Shown: positions 48,023-60,185, counted from the stretch's first letter. The stretch: DNA of 64,000 bases from Baylisascaris procyonis (GCA_037389465.1 JAZARR010000154.1:4774001-4838000), one strand, 5' to 3'. The notes: generated by a model from the sequence alone, not told the origin. A program made the numbers and translations.

Positions 48023-50389
48023 GCATGAACACGCCAATTAAGTAAGAAAAAATGGGAAAGTAGTACCTTGCTCGGTTTTCGTTGCGGGCTTCCAGTTGTC
48101 AGGCGCGACGATCGGCAAGCACACCTGTCCCTTCTCATCTACGTTCGGGTGGTATATCTTGGTCAAGAATGTGATTTTTGGCGGCTTGAAGGGGTACTCC
48201 ACCGGAAAGTCAATCGATACCTTAAACGCGCCCTTGTTGTATGGTTCTTTCTCCTGAAATCATATCAACTCATACCTACAGATGGAAATAAACTAAACAT
48301 TAAAAGTGCATGTTTCTATAAGAAGCTTTCGAGTTTCCGTGATGGACGTTTGGATTCTTTTGCACAGAGTACAGGGTAACGGTAGTGGTGCATACGAATG
48401 GGCGGGCACGAGCTCAGCTCCGTACGCAGTGAGTGTGCTAACGTTCTCTGCAATTGTGCCAAGAAAACGATCAGTAAGGCGAAGGGAAGACTTAAATAAG
48501 TTAGTGGTACCTCTCAATATTTTGGAAACTTTTTTACGATGTTGATGAAATCCGAAACTTCCACCACCACGATTCCTAGAAATTTTCACTCAGAATCACG
48601 TAAAAACACAAAAAAAACTCACTGGAACAAGGAGGCCAGTCCAGTGAAGAAGGTTGTTCTCGTCGAATTCGATATTGCAGAATGTCTTTGAGTCGGATGA
48701 TTGAATATCGGCCAGTTCCTGAAAAGACCTCACCGAAATCTACCATTAATTCATATCCATTTCAGAATGTCTCAACAAAAATTTCGTGGAAAGAGATATG
48801 TGGAAATGAAAATATTTCCTGAGGTGTGGGAGAGGTGAACGTTAAAAAACAATAAAAACAACATTCAGACGCTTCGATGTGAGATAACAAATCAGTATAC
48901 AGTACTTCAGAAGTTCGAAGAAATGGGACCTTATCATTGCTTGCAGTTTTTCACGCAAGGAGAAAACGACAACAGATGGGGGAGGTGAAGGGGAGGGGGC
49001 AGGGAGAGGAGGGGGAAGGGAAGAGAGGGGAGGTCAGCTGACTACAGACTGGTCCTCAAGCCTCACCAGAATATTCTAGGATTACTATCAGAATGGCAAG
49101 ATAACGGTTACTGAACGAGATCGACTCTGCAGGCTAAAGAAAGTGAATTTGTTGTTAACCAATACCGTTCGCATGCTCGGAAATTTCCAATTAAAACTAG
49201 TCTCAACCTATAAAAACCATAACATCTCAGACTGCATTATAAAATACAGCACCCGATCCGGTTTGCTATGATTTTAAACCTGAAGACAGGTATAGTTCAA
49301 CCTGATCAAGTCAGGTACACTAAATTATATCGCTATGGTCTATAGGTGCATCATAATGTAATACGTTGGATTCAGAAGAACATTCGGCAATGATAAAATC
49401 ATCGCCCATCATATAACAGGTAGAGAAAACTTGATATACCAGGTCACACTGCAAAATAGCTACCTACATACCGATACTTTTAGGTAATATTTTAGGTAAT
49501 CCTTTGAAGTATTCAAGCCCGTTAAAGTTGAGAACATAGCGAAGAGATATGCACGCCTGCATGCGTACATGCAATCATAACGTCGCTATAGTATGCACTT
49601 GCAAAGCAAATTTGATAACGACAAGAAAGAGTTGAGACAGGTGGAGGTTGGCGAGTAGGGAGAGGAGCTGCAGTACGCAAAATAAATCCGAAGGTAGAGC
49701 TGCGATTACTAAATGAAGACCACAGCTCGCAATGCGTTCACTTATCTTCACAATGCAGTTGCTACTTCAGGTAACACTTGAGGCTAGAGAATGGAGAACG
49801 GAAAAAGTAATTTCAAGCCTTCCACAGCGTTTTCTTCAACCCCCTAGGTCACTATGGCCACGTAAGCGAGATGCCTCTCATAAACGTGTAAGATTCCAGC
49901 CAATTCTCGCATATTCTATGCGTAAGACGACCACAGTATGGGTAGCGATCGATGCACGGTCAACCTATGGTTAGATCGAGTAAAAACAGTTTTGAGAAGA
50001 TTTTGGCAGAATTGGGCGGACAGAGCAGTTTATAGCTTGATGAATTTTCTATTTACAAGTAGGAATTTGTATAAACAAGCAAGTGTTGCACCTATGTCGG
50101 CAACTTTGAACTTTCTGCCTACCCCATTATAGCAATTCTCTAGACTAGGCGTATACTGGCCGTCGGCCTTATTATGGTCGCCTTCTTCGATGATCCGGTT
50201 AAATAAAGGAAGAATTGCTATCACTAGCATGAAATCACATATGAAAATTGACAATGGCACCTCTGCATCAACATTGCTTTAAAATGCAAAATTACACGAC
50301 CACCACAGCAATTTCTATGAGTACATTTGAAAGAAATAAGAATTTCAATTGAAAGAAACCTTTTTAAGGCGGCGAGATGACGATGCCAT
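46442..50389 (-). CDS. ubc-18: ubiquitin-conjugating enzyme E2, UBE2L3/UbcH7 type
   Basis: Four exons (50389-50360, 48718-48623, 48253-48067, 46599-46442) join in frame into 156 residues; human UBE2L3 has 154. It accepts ubiquitin from E1 as a thioester and passes it to HECT or RBR E3 ligases. The UBC fold is complete: [21 protein letters not shown] with the E3-contacting Phe64, YHPN at 76-79, catalytic Cys87 in [17 protein letters not shown], and [11 protein letters not shown]. His120 (in PDHP) matches UBE2L3 His119, where most E2s have Asp, a feature linked to Cys-only reactivity. The first exon encodes only ten residues. TTTTCCAG lies about 30 nt upstream of the ATG, consistent with trans-splicing or a 5'UTR intron. 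A (TA)n tract, a solo fold-back arm and a G-rich run lie in its introns. Confidence 0.97.
47975..48019. repeat. (TA)n microsatellite
   Basis: About 45 bp of TA dinucleotides in the last intron of the E2 gene, about 50 bp beyond the donor of the catalytic-Cys exon. Confidence 0.95.
48303..48470. mobile_element. solo arm of the fold-back repeat family
   Basis: Matches the right arms of the 40.3 kb and 43.5 kb elements: TGCATGTTTCTATAAGAAGC, TTTCGAGTTTCCGTGATGG, CAGGGTAACGGTAGTGGTGC, GTGCTAACGTTCTCTGCAAT. The opposite arm is absent. It is inserted in the 370-bp intron between E2 exons 2 and 3. Confidence 0.8.
48975..49035 (+). other. G-run cluster (G-quadruplex-prone)
   Basis: At least six runs of three to five G separated by one to seven nt on the plus strand, in the first intron of the E2 gene (template side). 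Similar runs occur at 42832-42890 and 59937-59965, and C-rich equivalents at 50830-50885 and 55660-55715. Confidence 0.6.
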
Positions 50390-52970
50390 CGTTCGTGAAC
50401 AAGAAGCTATCTTCTACCCTGGAAAATAAGTTACTAAAAAAAAAAAAGAAAGGTGAAAATGGAAACGACGACCGTTGAATGAAAAAAAAAAAAACCGCGG
50501 CGTCAAGGCAAAAACAAAAAGAAGGAAACAGACATCCTCAAGCATTACTACATTTCTTTCTTCTAAAATAGCAGTCATGTTTGGACATATGCTTTGGTTG
50601 GGGAATGAAATCTATATATGCGAAGCAAACTGAGATTTTAGAAAAAAGGGGTACTAGCTTATAATAAAAACACAAAAAATTGAGTGCATTCAGAAAGTTT
50701 TATTTTTTGAGTGCTTCATAAGATCATTCTAACGGAAACCAACTAGCCATCTGCATGTATAAGTTTATGATAGTGTGAGGCGACAAAGAGAGGTAAACGC
50801 TTGTCATAACTAATAAAGCACTTCTACCACTCTTCTCCCCTACCCCCCCCCCCCCCTTCACTTCCCTCTCCTCGCCTCCCTTCGTCCTCAAGACCCGATG
50901 ATAATAATGGATGAAAATTCGCATAATTCACTTAACAAATCTTTTAGTAATAGATATTATCACTAAAACTGAAAAGCCTTATCATATGTACATGTCTCCA
51001 CGAACAAGATGCATACTTGAGGACGTTTGTGCCCGGATAATGAAACCTGCACCTTTTTTCGACAACCCGAATCTAAATCCCCTAAATAGTGTTATATATG
51101 TCCTCCCCATTTTCCCTAGCCCTTAATCTCCGAAAATTATCAGTCCTCCATTTTCAACAGTTTGCCCAAACCTCACAGTCAAGCACAACCAACCGATAAC
51201 TGCAATCTGAAAAACATCAATGAGCCCCACGAGAGTAGTTTCTAGAAAGACGCGCCCAACACCGCCCGATCATTGAAAGAGCAAAAGAACGAACAGTAAC
51301 ATTGGCCGTTCGCATTACCGAACGATTGCATTCCAAACATTCGTTGCGAGATTACCTCGAATCGATTATGAAGTCATTTGCACATCGGTCACTGCTTGGT
51401 TGACAGCTGATGGATGCCCACCCAGCCTGCTGTCCACTTATGATGGGAATGAGATAGACGTCTGTGCTGCACCTATGTGCTAGTCACTTGCAAAATTCCT
51501 ACTCGTTTCTAGCACACTCATCGAATTCGTGCACTTCTTCTCCTGCAAAATTCTGCAAAGACCACCTCGGTTGTCTTATACTTTTCGACTAAAGAATGCG
51601 CTCGTCACCTTGTGATATTTACGTATCTGCGATATTTTCTATCTGGGAGCATTCGAAGTTGGAAAGATTTGGCTTGCTAGACGCACTATGCACCAAATGT
51701 TGACGTTCTAAATTTCCAGCATCAATTTATTCGTTCATCCGTTTATTTATCCAACTTTAAGAGGCTTATATTGCACTTCAACGGGATAAGAAGTCAAATT
51801 TGGATTGTATGCAAATTGGGGAGATTGTGAACGCAGTAAATTGGACATTCTTATTCACATTTTCTTGCAAGTATTGGCGCTAGGTGGGCTCTTGCTTTCG
51901 CAAGGACGATTGGTCTTGAGCGTTCGAAACCGGAAGAATAGAAGAGAGGGCTTAAGCCAGAAACTTTGATTTGTTGATTTCCCTTTGGATGCATCATAGT
52001 CTTAAAAGAGTGCCGGAAATTGTGGTTCCTTGTCTGGTCGGTTTACCTGCCATTTTCGACAAGCATTCGGTCCTTATCGATTTTACAGGTTCACCGTCCG
52101 ATTGCATATGTTTATACCATTAATGCTCAATAAGTCTACCAGAATATTCGCATGTTTAGATAGATTAGTGAACGCTGCAGGATGTGGTCTCGTACATCGA
52201 CTGTTGGGCTAGGACATTGGATAACGAGACTTCGTTATCAGGTACGAATCATTTGACGTTGTTTTCAACGTTTTCTTTTTCGTACACAACGACGAAGCGT
52301 GTGTTTGGACTGAATCCGGTCTTGGTCCCAATCGCGACCATATATCCGGATGAATGGATGACAGTAATGTAACGGAGGGATAAGATAGTTTCTGGGCGGA
52401 AATACGTATCGGAATGGGATATGGAGTTGATTGGGAGAGATGCTAAGATGGGAATGTTAAGCTATTGCAAAGTTAGAGAAAAGCGTTTCTTTTAAAAATG
52501 TTTATTTGCAGCGTGATCTCCATTGGTCAAAAATTGTAAACGAGAGCTTACAACCTCTAAAGGATGCACCGAAAAGGTATTCTAATTTTAGCGATTCAAA
52601 TTCAGGATTTACAAAATTTCCAATATTGCAATTAAATAATGCAGATAGATTGCAAAATTTTGCAATTCGTCGTTGCAATAATTAGCGGTATTCGGCTCGA
52701 TTTTCTTAGAACATCCTTAAAAAAGTGGACACCACCTTTTGAACATGACGAATGGTTGCTGTGCTAAGAAAAAATTTTTTTTGTTATAGTTGTTGAAATT
52801 TTTAACCCGCAAGCAGGCTGTAGAACATCCAAAACATGATACCAAAATCATTATCCTGAAATTTCCCTCCCTGGCATTTTTTTTATCGGGAAAGGGGGCT
52901 CCCCCATCCACATCCCTCCCGCTTCTCTATGGAAGTATAAGAGGTGTGAATGCTCATTGCGTTAATACAG
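50390..52970. other. divergent intergenic region between the E2 and small membrane-protein genes
   Basis: Separates two divergently transcribed genes and so should hold both promoters. A C-rich run lies at 50830-50885. ORFs at 52030-52372 (plus) have no support. The 51.2-52.4 kb part is less AT-rich than its surroundings, but I found no exon with splice signals there. A 5' exon of the small plus-strand gene could lie here. Confidence 0.45.
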
Positions 52971-53013
52971 ATCGCTGGCATCACGTTTTCTGCGTAAGGC
53001 AGAGATTTATCCA

Positions 53014-54282
53014 ATGGCAGCACTTGGCGCTGGAGTGGTTGGTATGCTGATGTATGGAATTGCGCATTATGCGGGAAATGTTCGTAGATTTCTTCGTCGA
53101 GGTCAGTTTCAACCATTTATATATCAATGTTTTCTTCATAATCTTAGCAATGAATATTTTTTTTAAAAATATTATTAAGCCAGCAATCGAAAATTGCTCG
53201 GGGAACTTATAATCGCAGATCTTGAGTTGAGGTTTTCGCTGATTTCTGAAGTAGAGATGCAACGACCCCATTGCTAGAACGATATTCGTTCATTAGTTTT
53301 TGAAGGGATGGGTGATATACGTCTCACAACCATCGTTTAGATGAACATATGGTCGATCATTTCTCTCCTTCCGGAAGCAATATTTCCGCATTCCGGTTAT
53401 CATCAAAGCTGCTGCCGTGAAAGCAGCATCTCCAATGATAGCTTTTTGATACTCAGTGATTATTGTGGTTATGGGGCCAAAGTACTGCCTCAACAGTTCA
53501 TCAATTTGAAAGTATAATACGGATTGTGAGTCCACAAACTTACCCCTGGAATCAAATGACAGCTAATTTTGCATTTATTTGCACGATAGCTTAATAAGCA
53601 TAATAAAATTTTAATAGTAATATATAGTTATGTAATTTAAGTAAGTGCGGCACCTTTCGATTGGGAGCAAATTCGTGACAATTACTACAAACGTCATACA
53701 ACAGTGTAAGTTTCCCTTTTTTGTTCTAAAAATTCATTATTACCTTTGTAAATCGCCCTTATTTTATAATAAGTGGATAATATGATGGTGAATAATATAA
53801 CATGTTGTCAATCAACATATAAAGAAATCTCCAATGAGTAACGATAAGTTTTACATGTTGATTTAATACAAAATTATTGAACCGCAATTATTTTTATTAT
53901 TTATTTATTTATTTTTTTCAAATTACAAAATCCCGAAATGGAAAAACATATAAAATTATGTGAATATAACATAGTATACTATTTATTGACATAACGTGAT
54001 ATGACGTATCATATGGCATAAAAAACACAAAATATACAAATTACCGCACTACCCTGAGTGAGCTGTCTTCTATCCCTCTAAGTCTATCGGTTTTAGAAGG
54101 AAAAGTACCTCTCATCCTGAAATCTATGGCTTTATGTGTTTTTATTGAACATGGCATGAAATATATGTAAATTATTTAGGCTCGATCCAGATGGGAGTAC
54201 GCATAAGAGACTCGAGATGATGGAACTGTTGAAAGATGCTATGTTGGATGCGTCAAAGAGAGACTATATGAAGAGCATGTGA
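53014..54282 (+). CDS. small single-pass membrane protein, possibly mitochondrial
   Basis: Three exons: 52971-53101 (ATG at 53014), 53642-53705, 54180-54282. They join in frame into 84 residues. An N-terminal hydrophobic helix (MAALGAGVVGMLMYGIAHYA) is followed by Arg-rich VRRFLRR, then a polar tail with DWEQIRDNYYKRHTT and a charged helix ending RDYMKSM. Donors are GTCAGT and GTGTAAGT-type; acceptors are TTTAAG and ATTTAG. AATAAA at 54347-54352 is the likely polyadenylation signal. TAATACAG at 52970 lies 43 nt upstream of the ATG. If it joins a coding exon instead of a leader, the protein extends N-terminally (SLASRFLRKAEIYP). The shape recalls small respiratory-complex subunits such as complex I MWFE/NDUFA1, but that is a weak resemblance, not an identification. 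Confidence 0.65.
53293..53565 (-). other. antisense ORF inside the first intron of the small plus-strand gene
   Basis: About 90 open codons ending in a stop at 53293. A possible TTAG or TTCCAG acceptor lies at its upstream end. It encodes YFGPITTIITEYQKAIIGDA, a short hydrophobic stretch (AAFTAAALMITGM), then a basic/polar tail (YCFRKERNDRPYVHL). There is no in-frame ATG at its start, so it would have to be a 3' exon. Composition is more protein-like than nearby chance ORFs. I recognise no family and found no upstream exon. Confidence 0.3.
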
Positions 54283-54369
54283 AAAGTGATAATCTGTTTT
54301 TAGACTATATCTTTTTTCCTTTTTCTGTATTATTGATCTGAATAAGAATAAACATTTCTTCTTCCCAAC

Positions 54370-54504
54370 TCAGCGGGAAAAACATTTCCCACAATATTTC
54401 TTTTCTCCTCTTCTTGCCACGATGGACCTTTCATTGTTGTCTTCATCTCCCTTCACTCCTCCCTTCGTTCTCATATCCGCTTTCGCTTCCACTTCAGCTT
54501 GAGA
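54370..54504 (-). other. possible terminal exon of an unknown minus-strand gene
   Basis: A good acceptor (GTGTTTTCAG) opens 44 codons rich in Lys, Glu and Arg (SQAEVEAKADMRTK ... EKKYCGKCFSR) before a TGA. The stop lies 18 nt from the plus-strand gene's AATAAA, so the two would converge tail to tail. The same frame upstream (to about 54,745) is open except for one TAA and includes GDENPVFVHHLGDSCGSFSN. No donor is available to remove that stop, so the gene model does not close. Confidence 0.25.
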
Positions 54505-56211
54505 CTGAAAACACGGAAAGACGATAAGAACTTATTGCTGGTAAATTATTGGGTAAAGCATGATCGAATATTCGATGATTGTTTCTCCAAAATACAATTC
54601 ATATAGTTCGGTTCTTAGCGCATTGGAAAAAGAGCCACAAGAATCTCCGAGGTGGTGTACGAAAACAGGATTTTCATCGCCCTTTCGGGAGAAGAATATC
54701 AAATTGTATTTTTTAAAATCATTTGCAGAATTTTTTTAACGAAAGATTCCTCTTCCCATGATTAATCAATGTAAATATGCGCAAATTTGTTTCGATTATT
54801 GAATATTTTCAACACTTGTTGTCATAGTAAATTTTAGCTAACAATATATATCATAATATTACATAACAAATATTAAATAAAACACTGATAAAAAAAAATT
54901 TACATAATTCGACACTACATAAAATTATACAAAATTACAAATTTACATACAACACTATTAAATAATAAAAATTCTAAGCATATTCTTGAAATGAGTAATA
55001 AAGCGTAAATAAGGCGATGAAAATATATGCGCTTTTGCTTTATGTTCTTATTATCATGGTGTTTTATGAAATGCCCAATGGGTAATTTGAAGGGGCGATA
55101 TTTCTAAAAATCAATCAATTTATCACTCTTCATCCAAAATGTGAGATGAGAAATAACAAATCTAATCACAATTAACGATTTTATTTGATACAAAACTTTA
55201 ATGAAAATATCCCATAAATTCATCCTGTGTTTTGGGAAGTGTTGGGGAGGGATAGAATCCGTACAAGAACCATTGGGAAGTTCTAAGGCTACCCGGCCGG
55301 AAAAATTTTACGCTGAGGGCATACTCTTTTCCCCTCCATCCTTCCTCTTCTCCTCTCCCCCACTTCAAGAATTGTGTCAGTGTTTAGAGCGCATAAATCG
55401 ACAGCAAACTGATAGCATAAAGTACAATGTAATCATTAAAGAAACTTTAGAATCAAATACTAGCAGTTAAAACGGAAGTGCATTAACGCAAAATATAAGA
55501 ATAACATTCAATTCGAAGAGTAACATTCAACGGAGCATGAAGGCAAGCATCCGATAAGGATGAAAGGGCACTCATACAACTTTAGCGAAAACACTGCTAT
55601 TTCATCTCATTCAGGTTTTCCATCTTGAGACAGGTTTACAGTAAGCGACCATCCCTTCACCCCCCCCCCCCTCACTCCCCTCCCCTCTGCTCCCCATTCC
55701 CCCACCCCCTACTCCCATCCTGATTTCGAGGCGACCTTTTTTAATAAAGTGGAAACTGAACACACATGAACTCAACGCTATGTCGACAGCATATTTCAAA
55801 ATTTGTCAGAACGTCAAAAGTTTTGTGATACTTTAAAATATCTATAAATTTTTTCGAATTCGACGAATCAATGCGAAATACCGTGTGAGAGATCATCCTA
55901 TAGGGTACATTAAATCCATCAAATTTCCTAATTGAAGATTTAGTGAGTTCTCAGTTCAAATTGCCGAATAAATGAGCAGAAAGATGCATACATACATATG
56001 TACATATGTAACATTGCCATAACGCGCTTTCCAAATAAAAAATTTTAAAAAGCATATAAAAAGGACTTAAAGACTAAAAGAACCCAATATGGTTCGCAAA
56101 AATTGGCTCAACAACTCTCAAAAAATCAAATTAACTCACCAAATATTTATTTAAAGCCTCCAAATGCTCATCACTTCAATTCATTTCGCTATAACTACTG
56201 CAAATGATATG
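54505..56211. other. intergenic between the small-gene locus and the fukutin-like pseudogene
   Basis: AT-rich at 54.7-55.2 kb with many short A/T runs, then a C-rich low-complexity run at 55660-55715 (G-rich on the minus strand). ORFs at 55201-55470 (plus) and 55611-55799 (minus) derive from low-complexity sequence. No gene is called. Confidence 0.5.
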
Positions 56212-59200
56212 TCAAAAAACCCTATAGACAGAATGTCATTCGCTATTTTTCCATCTTGCCCCTTTCCTTACGTTTTTATGCGATGTTTTCCAAAAGAATT
56301 CGCTATTCTTGTGATGAATCATCCACTTATTTCCATAATCCGCCTGAAATGAACAAGGTTGCCGAACGATTATACATCGAAATAATCTACCCCCACTCAT
56401 CGGGATGGATTTCAACGTATTCCAACACTTCGGTTCCCGATGAATGTCTCATTGGCAAGACTTATTTTCAGATATTTCAAGCACAGAAAGGAAAATTGCA
56501 AAAGAGTCAGTGCTCTTAAAAATATAAAAAAAGGAAGGCGGCTGCGCCTTCTTAGTTATTAAACAACTCTTCGGCACATCGCTTTTAGGAGGTTTTTGAG
56601 TGGAAATGAAAACTCGATTTCACCTGGTCGCTTTAAAAATTGCTAGCACCGTATGACTCACGGCCACAAGTTCTGGTCGCTCCAAGACCTCGTTCTTTCG
56701 GGAGAGGGAGGGGCTGGAGGCGGGAGGAAAGTGTCCCCTGACCGACTACTAGTAGACTAAAGACGTGCAAGAAAGCCTTACAAGTACCAGGCTGTTTATT
56801 GTATGCATTTGGTGGCTACAAAGTCCATTGATCGTAAGTTAAGCACAAGGGACAGATACAGATAAAGCATAAACGGGAAGAACCACAGGAATTTTCTGTC
56901 CCGTGGTACCATATCAGATTCCCTAGTTTTAGTATTGCCTTCAACGGTATGTACAGAATCAATTCGTGATTATATTGCTTATTTTTTAAAGTAGTTCACT
57001 TATGCCTCATTATGTCTGCCAGCCATAAACTCTGCCAGCACATCAGAAATTTCAGCGTTTGTGGCCGGCGCTAGTAGCCTTTTTGCATTACATGAACTGC
57101 ATAAACAAATGATTGCATAAACATTTTATATTTTTATTAATTTTAATTTTAATTTAACAAATAAATTTTAATTGTATAAACAAATGATTCACATAGGAAA
57201 TGCTAAATGACAAACGTCTCCAAAGCTAAAGTAGGCATCATACCTGGGAGTATTTGTTCCACGTTACAAGGAACATTAAAGAGTCGTCCGTAGAGATCAC
57301 CAACACATAGATCGTTGATCGGTGGATATGACCATCGTAATTTTCGTCGTGCACTAACATCCATTCCTCCGACCCAATCGCTTTCACTATCACGAAATAC
57401 GAAAAACAGATCGATTTTAATTTTATCTACATGAACGGATAATTCGAGAGAATCATTCACCTGTAAAATGCGATATCTGTAAATGTGAATGGATGCCGAC
57501 TGCCTTCAAAGATTGATTTCACTGTGATCTGAAGAAGAATTTACCCAAGCAAATATTGATGATGACGAATTAATAAGAGAAACTAATTAAAAAATCAAGA
57601 ATTGTTTTTGTTTCAATTATTTAAAATGCAATTAAAATATTTAAGAAAAACAATGTAATCACTAACAGATCCAAGTATCCAATAGAGTTTCGGCGATTGT
57701 AACATTTGAAGATTTTCTAGCATCGCCTCATTGAGTTCGTCAATTCGCATTGCAAAATCAACATCTGTTGTATCACTAATAAACGAACATTCGCGATACC
57801 AACCTACAAATAACTCAGCGATACTTAAAACATCCGAAAATAGTTTCTGATAGCTCTTATAAAAATAAACTTTAAATACTCAAATTTGCAAATGCAACAA
57901 AGAAAAAAATTTGAAAAACATCGTAAATTTATCAAAAATTCGAGTAAGCTGAGGCGCACCTCAGTGGTCGGACTCAATGTGCTACTCACAGGGGTAAGTT
58001 AAACAATCCTCCAATCTCAAACAACAGATGTCGTGATAAGAGAAATCCAAATGAAATGGATGGGATTGAAGGGGAGAGGAGTTACACTTATAGAGAGGAG
58101 TCACATGTCTGCAAGGTTTTCCGTTTATTCTAAAAAAAAGCATTTTGCATTTTTGTCCCTTTTTGTCGGCAACTCTCATCTTCCTAAATCAATTCAATTG
58201 AATAAATCTACGCAAATATATGAAAAATTGAATTTCCTCTTAATACAAAAAAAAACAACCTAACCAAGCAGTGTTCCACCAAAGAGAAATGGATGCGACC
58301 GATATTGTTCGATAAAATCGCGGAAATATGCTATATGCCCAACGAAAGATTTTGGAATAAAAGATTGCACCGATTGCTCGGATAATATCAATCCACGACA
58401 GTTAATGAATCGAGCATTTTACTATTTCCATCGGAATATCTCTACATCTCGAGGAGCCGTCATTTCAATACCACCGTATAAAATATTTACCGTACGCAAT
58501 CTACAAAGTGTTATACAGTATAACTGATAGAGTTAATAAATTATACTTGAGAAGAAACCAATGAGGGAACGTAACAATGAGACCTATTATAACGATGTAC
58601 GCATCTTAGAAGATGGCTCATCCCATTGTGCAAATCGAGAATAGAAAAATAAAACATTCGAAATGGTTTCATTTTATTCACAAAAAAAAGAAAATTTAAC
58701 TATAATTTTAAAAAATAATAAGAAATTGTTATTACTTTTTATAATAAAACATACCGATGAATAGCGCGTATTTCATTATACACATAAAATTTCACATAAT
58801 CTTTTGAAGGAATTTCCTTCATTGGAAATATTCGCATTCTACCATTGGCAATCAATATTCGAATATCAAACGATGCAAACCATATTTCATTATCGCGTTG
58901 TTGAACAATGTTTAGCAAAAATAAATGTCTCATTGAGCGTAATAAATTGAATTCAGTTGAAGTCTGAAATTTGGTAGTAATGAGACCATCAAAACACAAT
59001 GGGTTATAGGTAAATTCAAATGCAAATTATTGATAATGCACTGAAGAGCATCTTCAAAAAGCATTTAAATTTCTTTACTTAGAGATTCATTCTTGAAAAA
59101 TTATACCGGATTCTTAGCTAGCATAGTTCATTCGAGAAGAAAAAAAAATTGATGCCTCCCTTTGAAATGAATAAAATAATCTTTGATTTTTTTGAAGTTC

Positions 59201-60185
59201 AAATAATAGGCTGATTGTTTTAATGGTGCAAATAGAGTGCCAAGCATTGCATGATGAAAACACATTTCTATTAGTGATTCAAGTCATAAAAATTACGGTT
59301 TTTTAGCCATATGTTGGAAATATTTAGTCACCCTCAAACACTATTGGTAATGGAGTTTCACGTTGGTTCCTATGCGTATTACATGTGTCAGAGTGACCTA
59401 AAGTAATCCGAATTAAAGAAATGAAAATGAAATGGAATAAAAAGCGCCGTCTGTTTATTAATAAGCATTAAGAAGCCAGCGCAGCGAGCGGGTGAGTTTT
59501 GCATGCCCAAAGGGGAACATGGGGATGGATACATGGGGACGAGATGGACAGATGGGAACGCGGTGTCATTCCTCTGATCCTGCAACAGTTACTTGGCAGG
59601 ATATATCACTACCGCCCTTTCATCCAACACTCTCTCTTCTGAATTCAAACTGTATTCAAACCGTCGGGGACCCGGTTCTAGAACCCTATGGTACCCGGAC
59701 CGGGTTCTGTGACGCTAAGCAACATGGGACTCGTTCTCGCTTCACCTCGGATGACTCAACTCCATCTCCATCTCTTTCTACAAGGAATCGACTGCAAAAC
59801 GTTCGTCTTCTTCTATAGCATGTACATAACATAACCTATATCACGCAATTTTACCGTCATAAGAGTTAAGAGTTGCTTTTGACACCAGGCTAAGCAGTTC
59901 ACCTTTCGAACGGTTGTTTCATCATGAATAACTTTGAGAGAGAGGAGGGGGAGGGGGGTGGGGAAGGAAGCTAGAAAGAACCCTACCGTGCCGAGAATCT
60001 TATTAATCATAGAAGAACACACTCACAAAAATCGAATCGTTCTTTACGCTCGTAAATATTGGCGACGGATATTGAAAATGACGCAACGATAATGTACCGA
60101 ATAGAAGAATAATTATGGCCAACACTAATAATGTAAAATTCCGTAGTGCTTCTTTTACATTTTTCCAATGTTTTATTTCCATCAT
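56212..60185 (-). pseudogene. fukutin/LicD-like gene copy with multiple disabling lesions
   Basis: Six exons are recognisable: 60185-60027, 58963-58755, 58500-58265, 57803-57667, 57460-57244, 56343-56212. Exon 1 encodes a type II signal anchor (LLVLAIIILLFGTLSL). Exons 3-4 carry the LicD signature GGTLLGWYREC and DTTDVDFAM. Exon 5 has NDSLELSV and DWVGGMD; exon 6 has ADYGNKW and FFWKTSHKNV. Lesions: tandem in-frame stops TAG TAA at 58419-58424 inside exon 3; exon 5 is 217 nt against 216 in the intact paralog, which shifts frame into exon 6; TGA at 56236-56238 replaces the paralog's Trp codon. Splice sites are otherwise kept, suggesting recent loss. Base-level assembly error is the alternative. 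The family's human member transfers ribitol phosphate in the Golgi; the nematode substrate is unknown to me. Confidence 0.85.
59671..59712. repeat. short palindromic GC-rich cluster
   Basis: Contains the perfect 12-bp palindrome GGTTCTAGAACC and the near-palindrome ACCCGGACCGGGT within 40 bp, in an unusually GC-rich part (59.46-59.80 kb) of the first intron of the fukutin-like pseudogene. The role is unknown. Confidence 0.6.

Noticed and set aside
57472..57531. Possible extra exon (TVKSIFEGSRHPFTFTDIAFY) in the fukutin-like copy
   Set aside because: The preceding exon joins directly to VNDSLELSV at 57460 as in the paralog and in human fukutin. This stretch is intron ending in TTTTACAG.
58964..59030. 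Extension of fukutin-like exon 2 upstream (NPLCFDGLITTKFQ)
   Set aside because: It is open but lies before the only usable acceptor (TTTCAG at 58964-58969), and exon 1 joins in phase 0 only at 58963.
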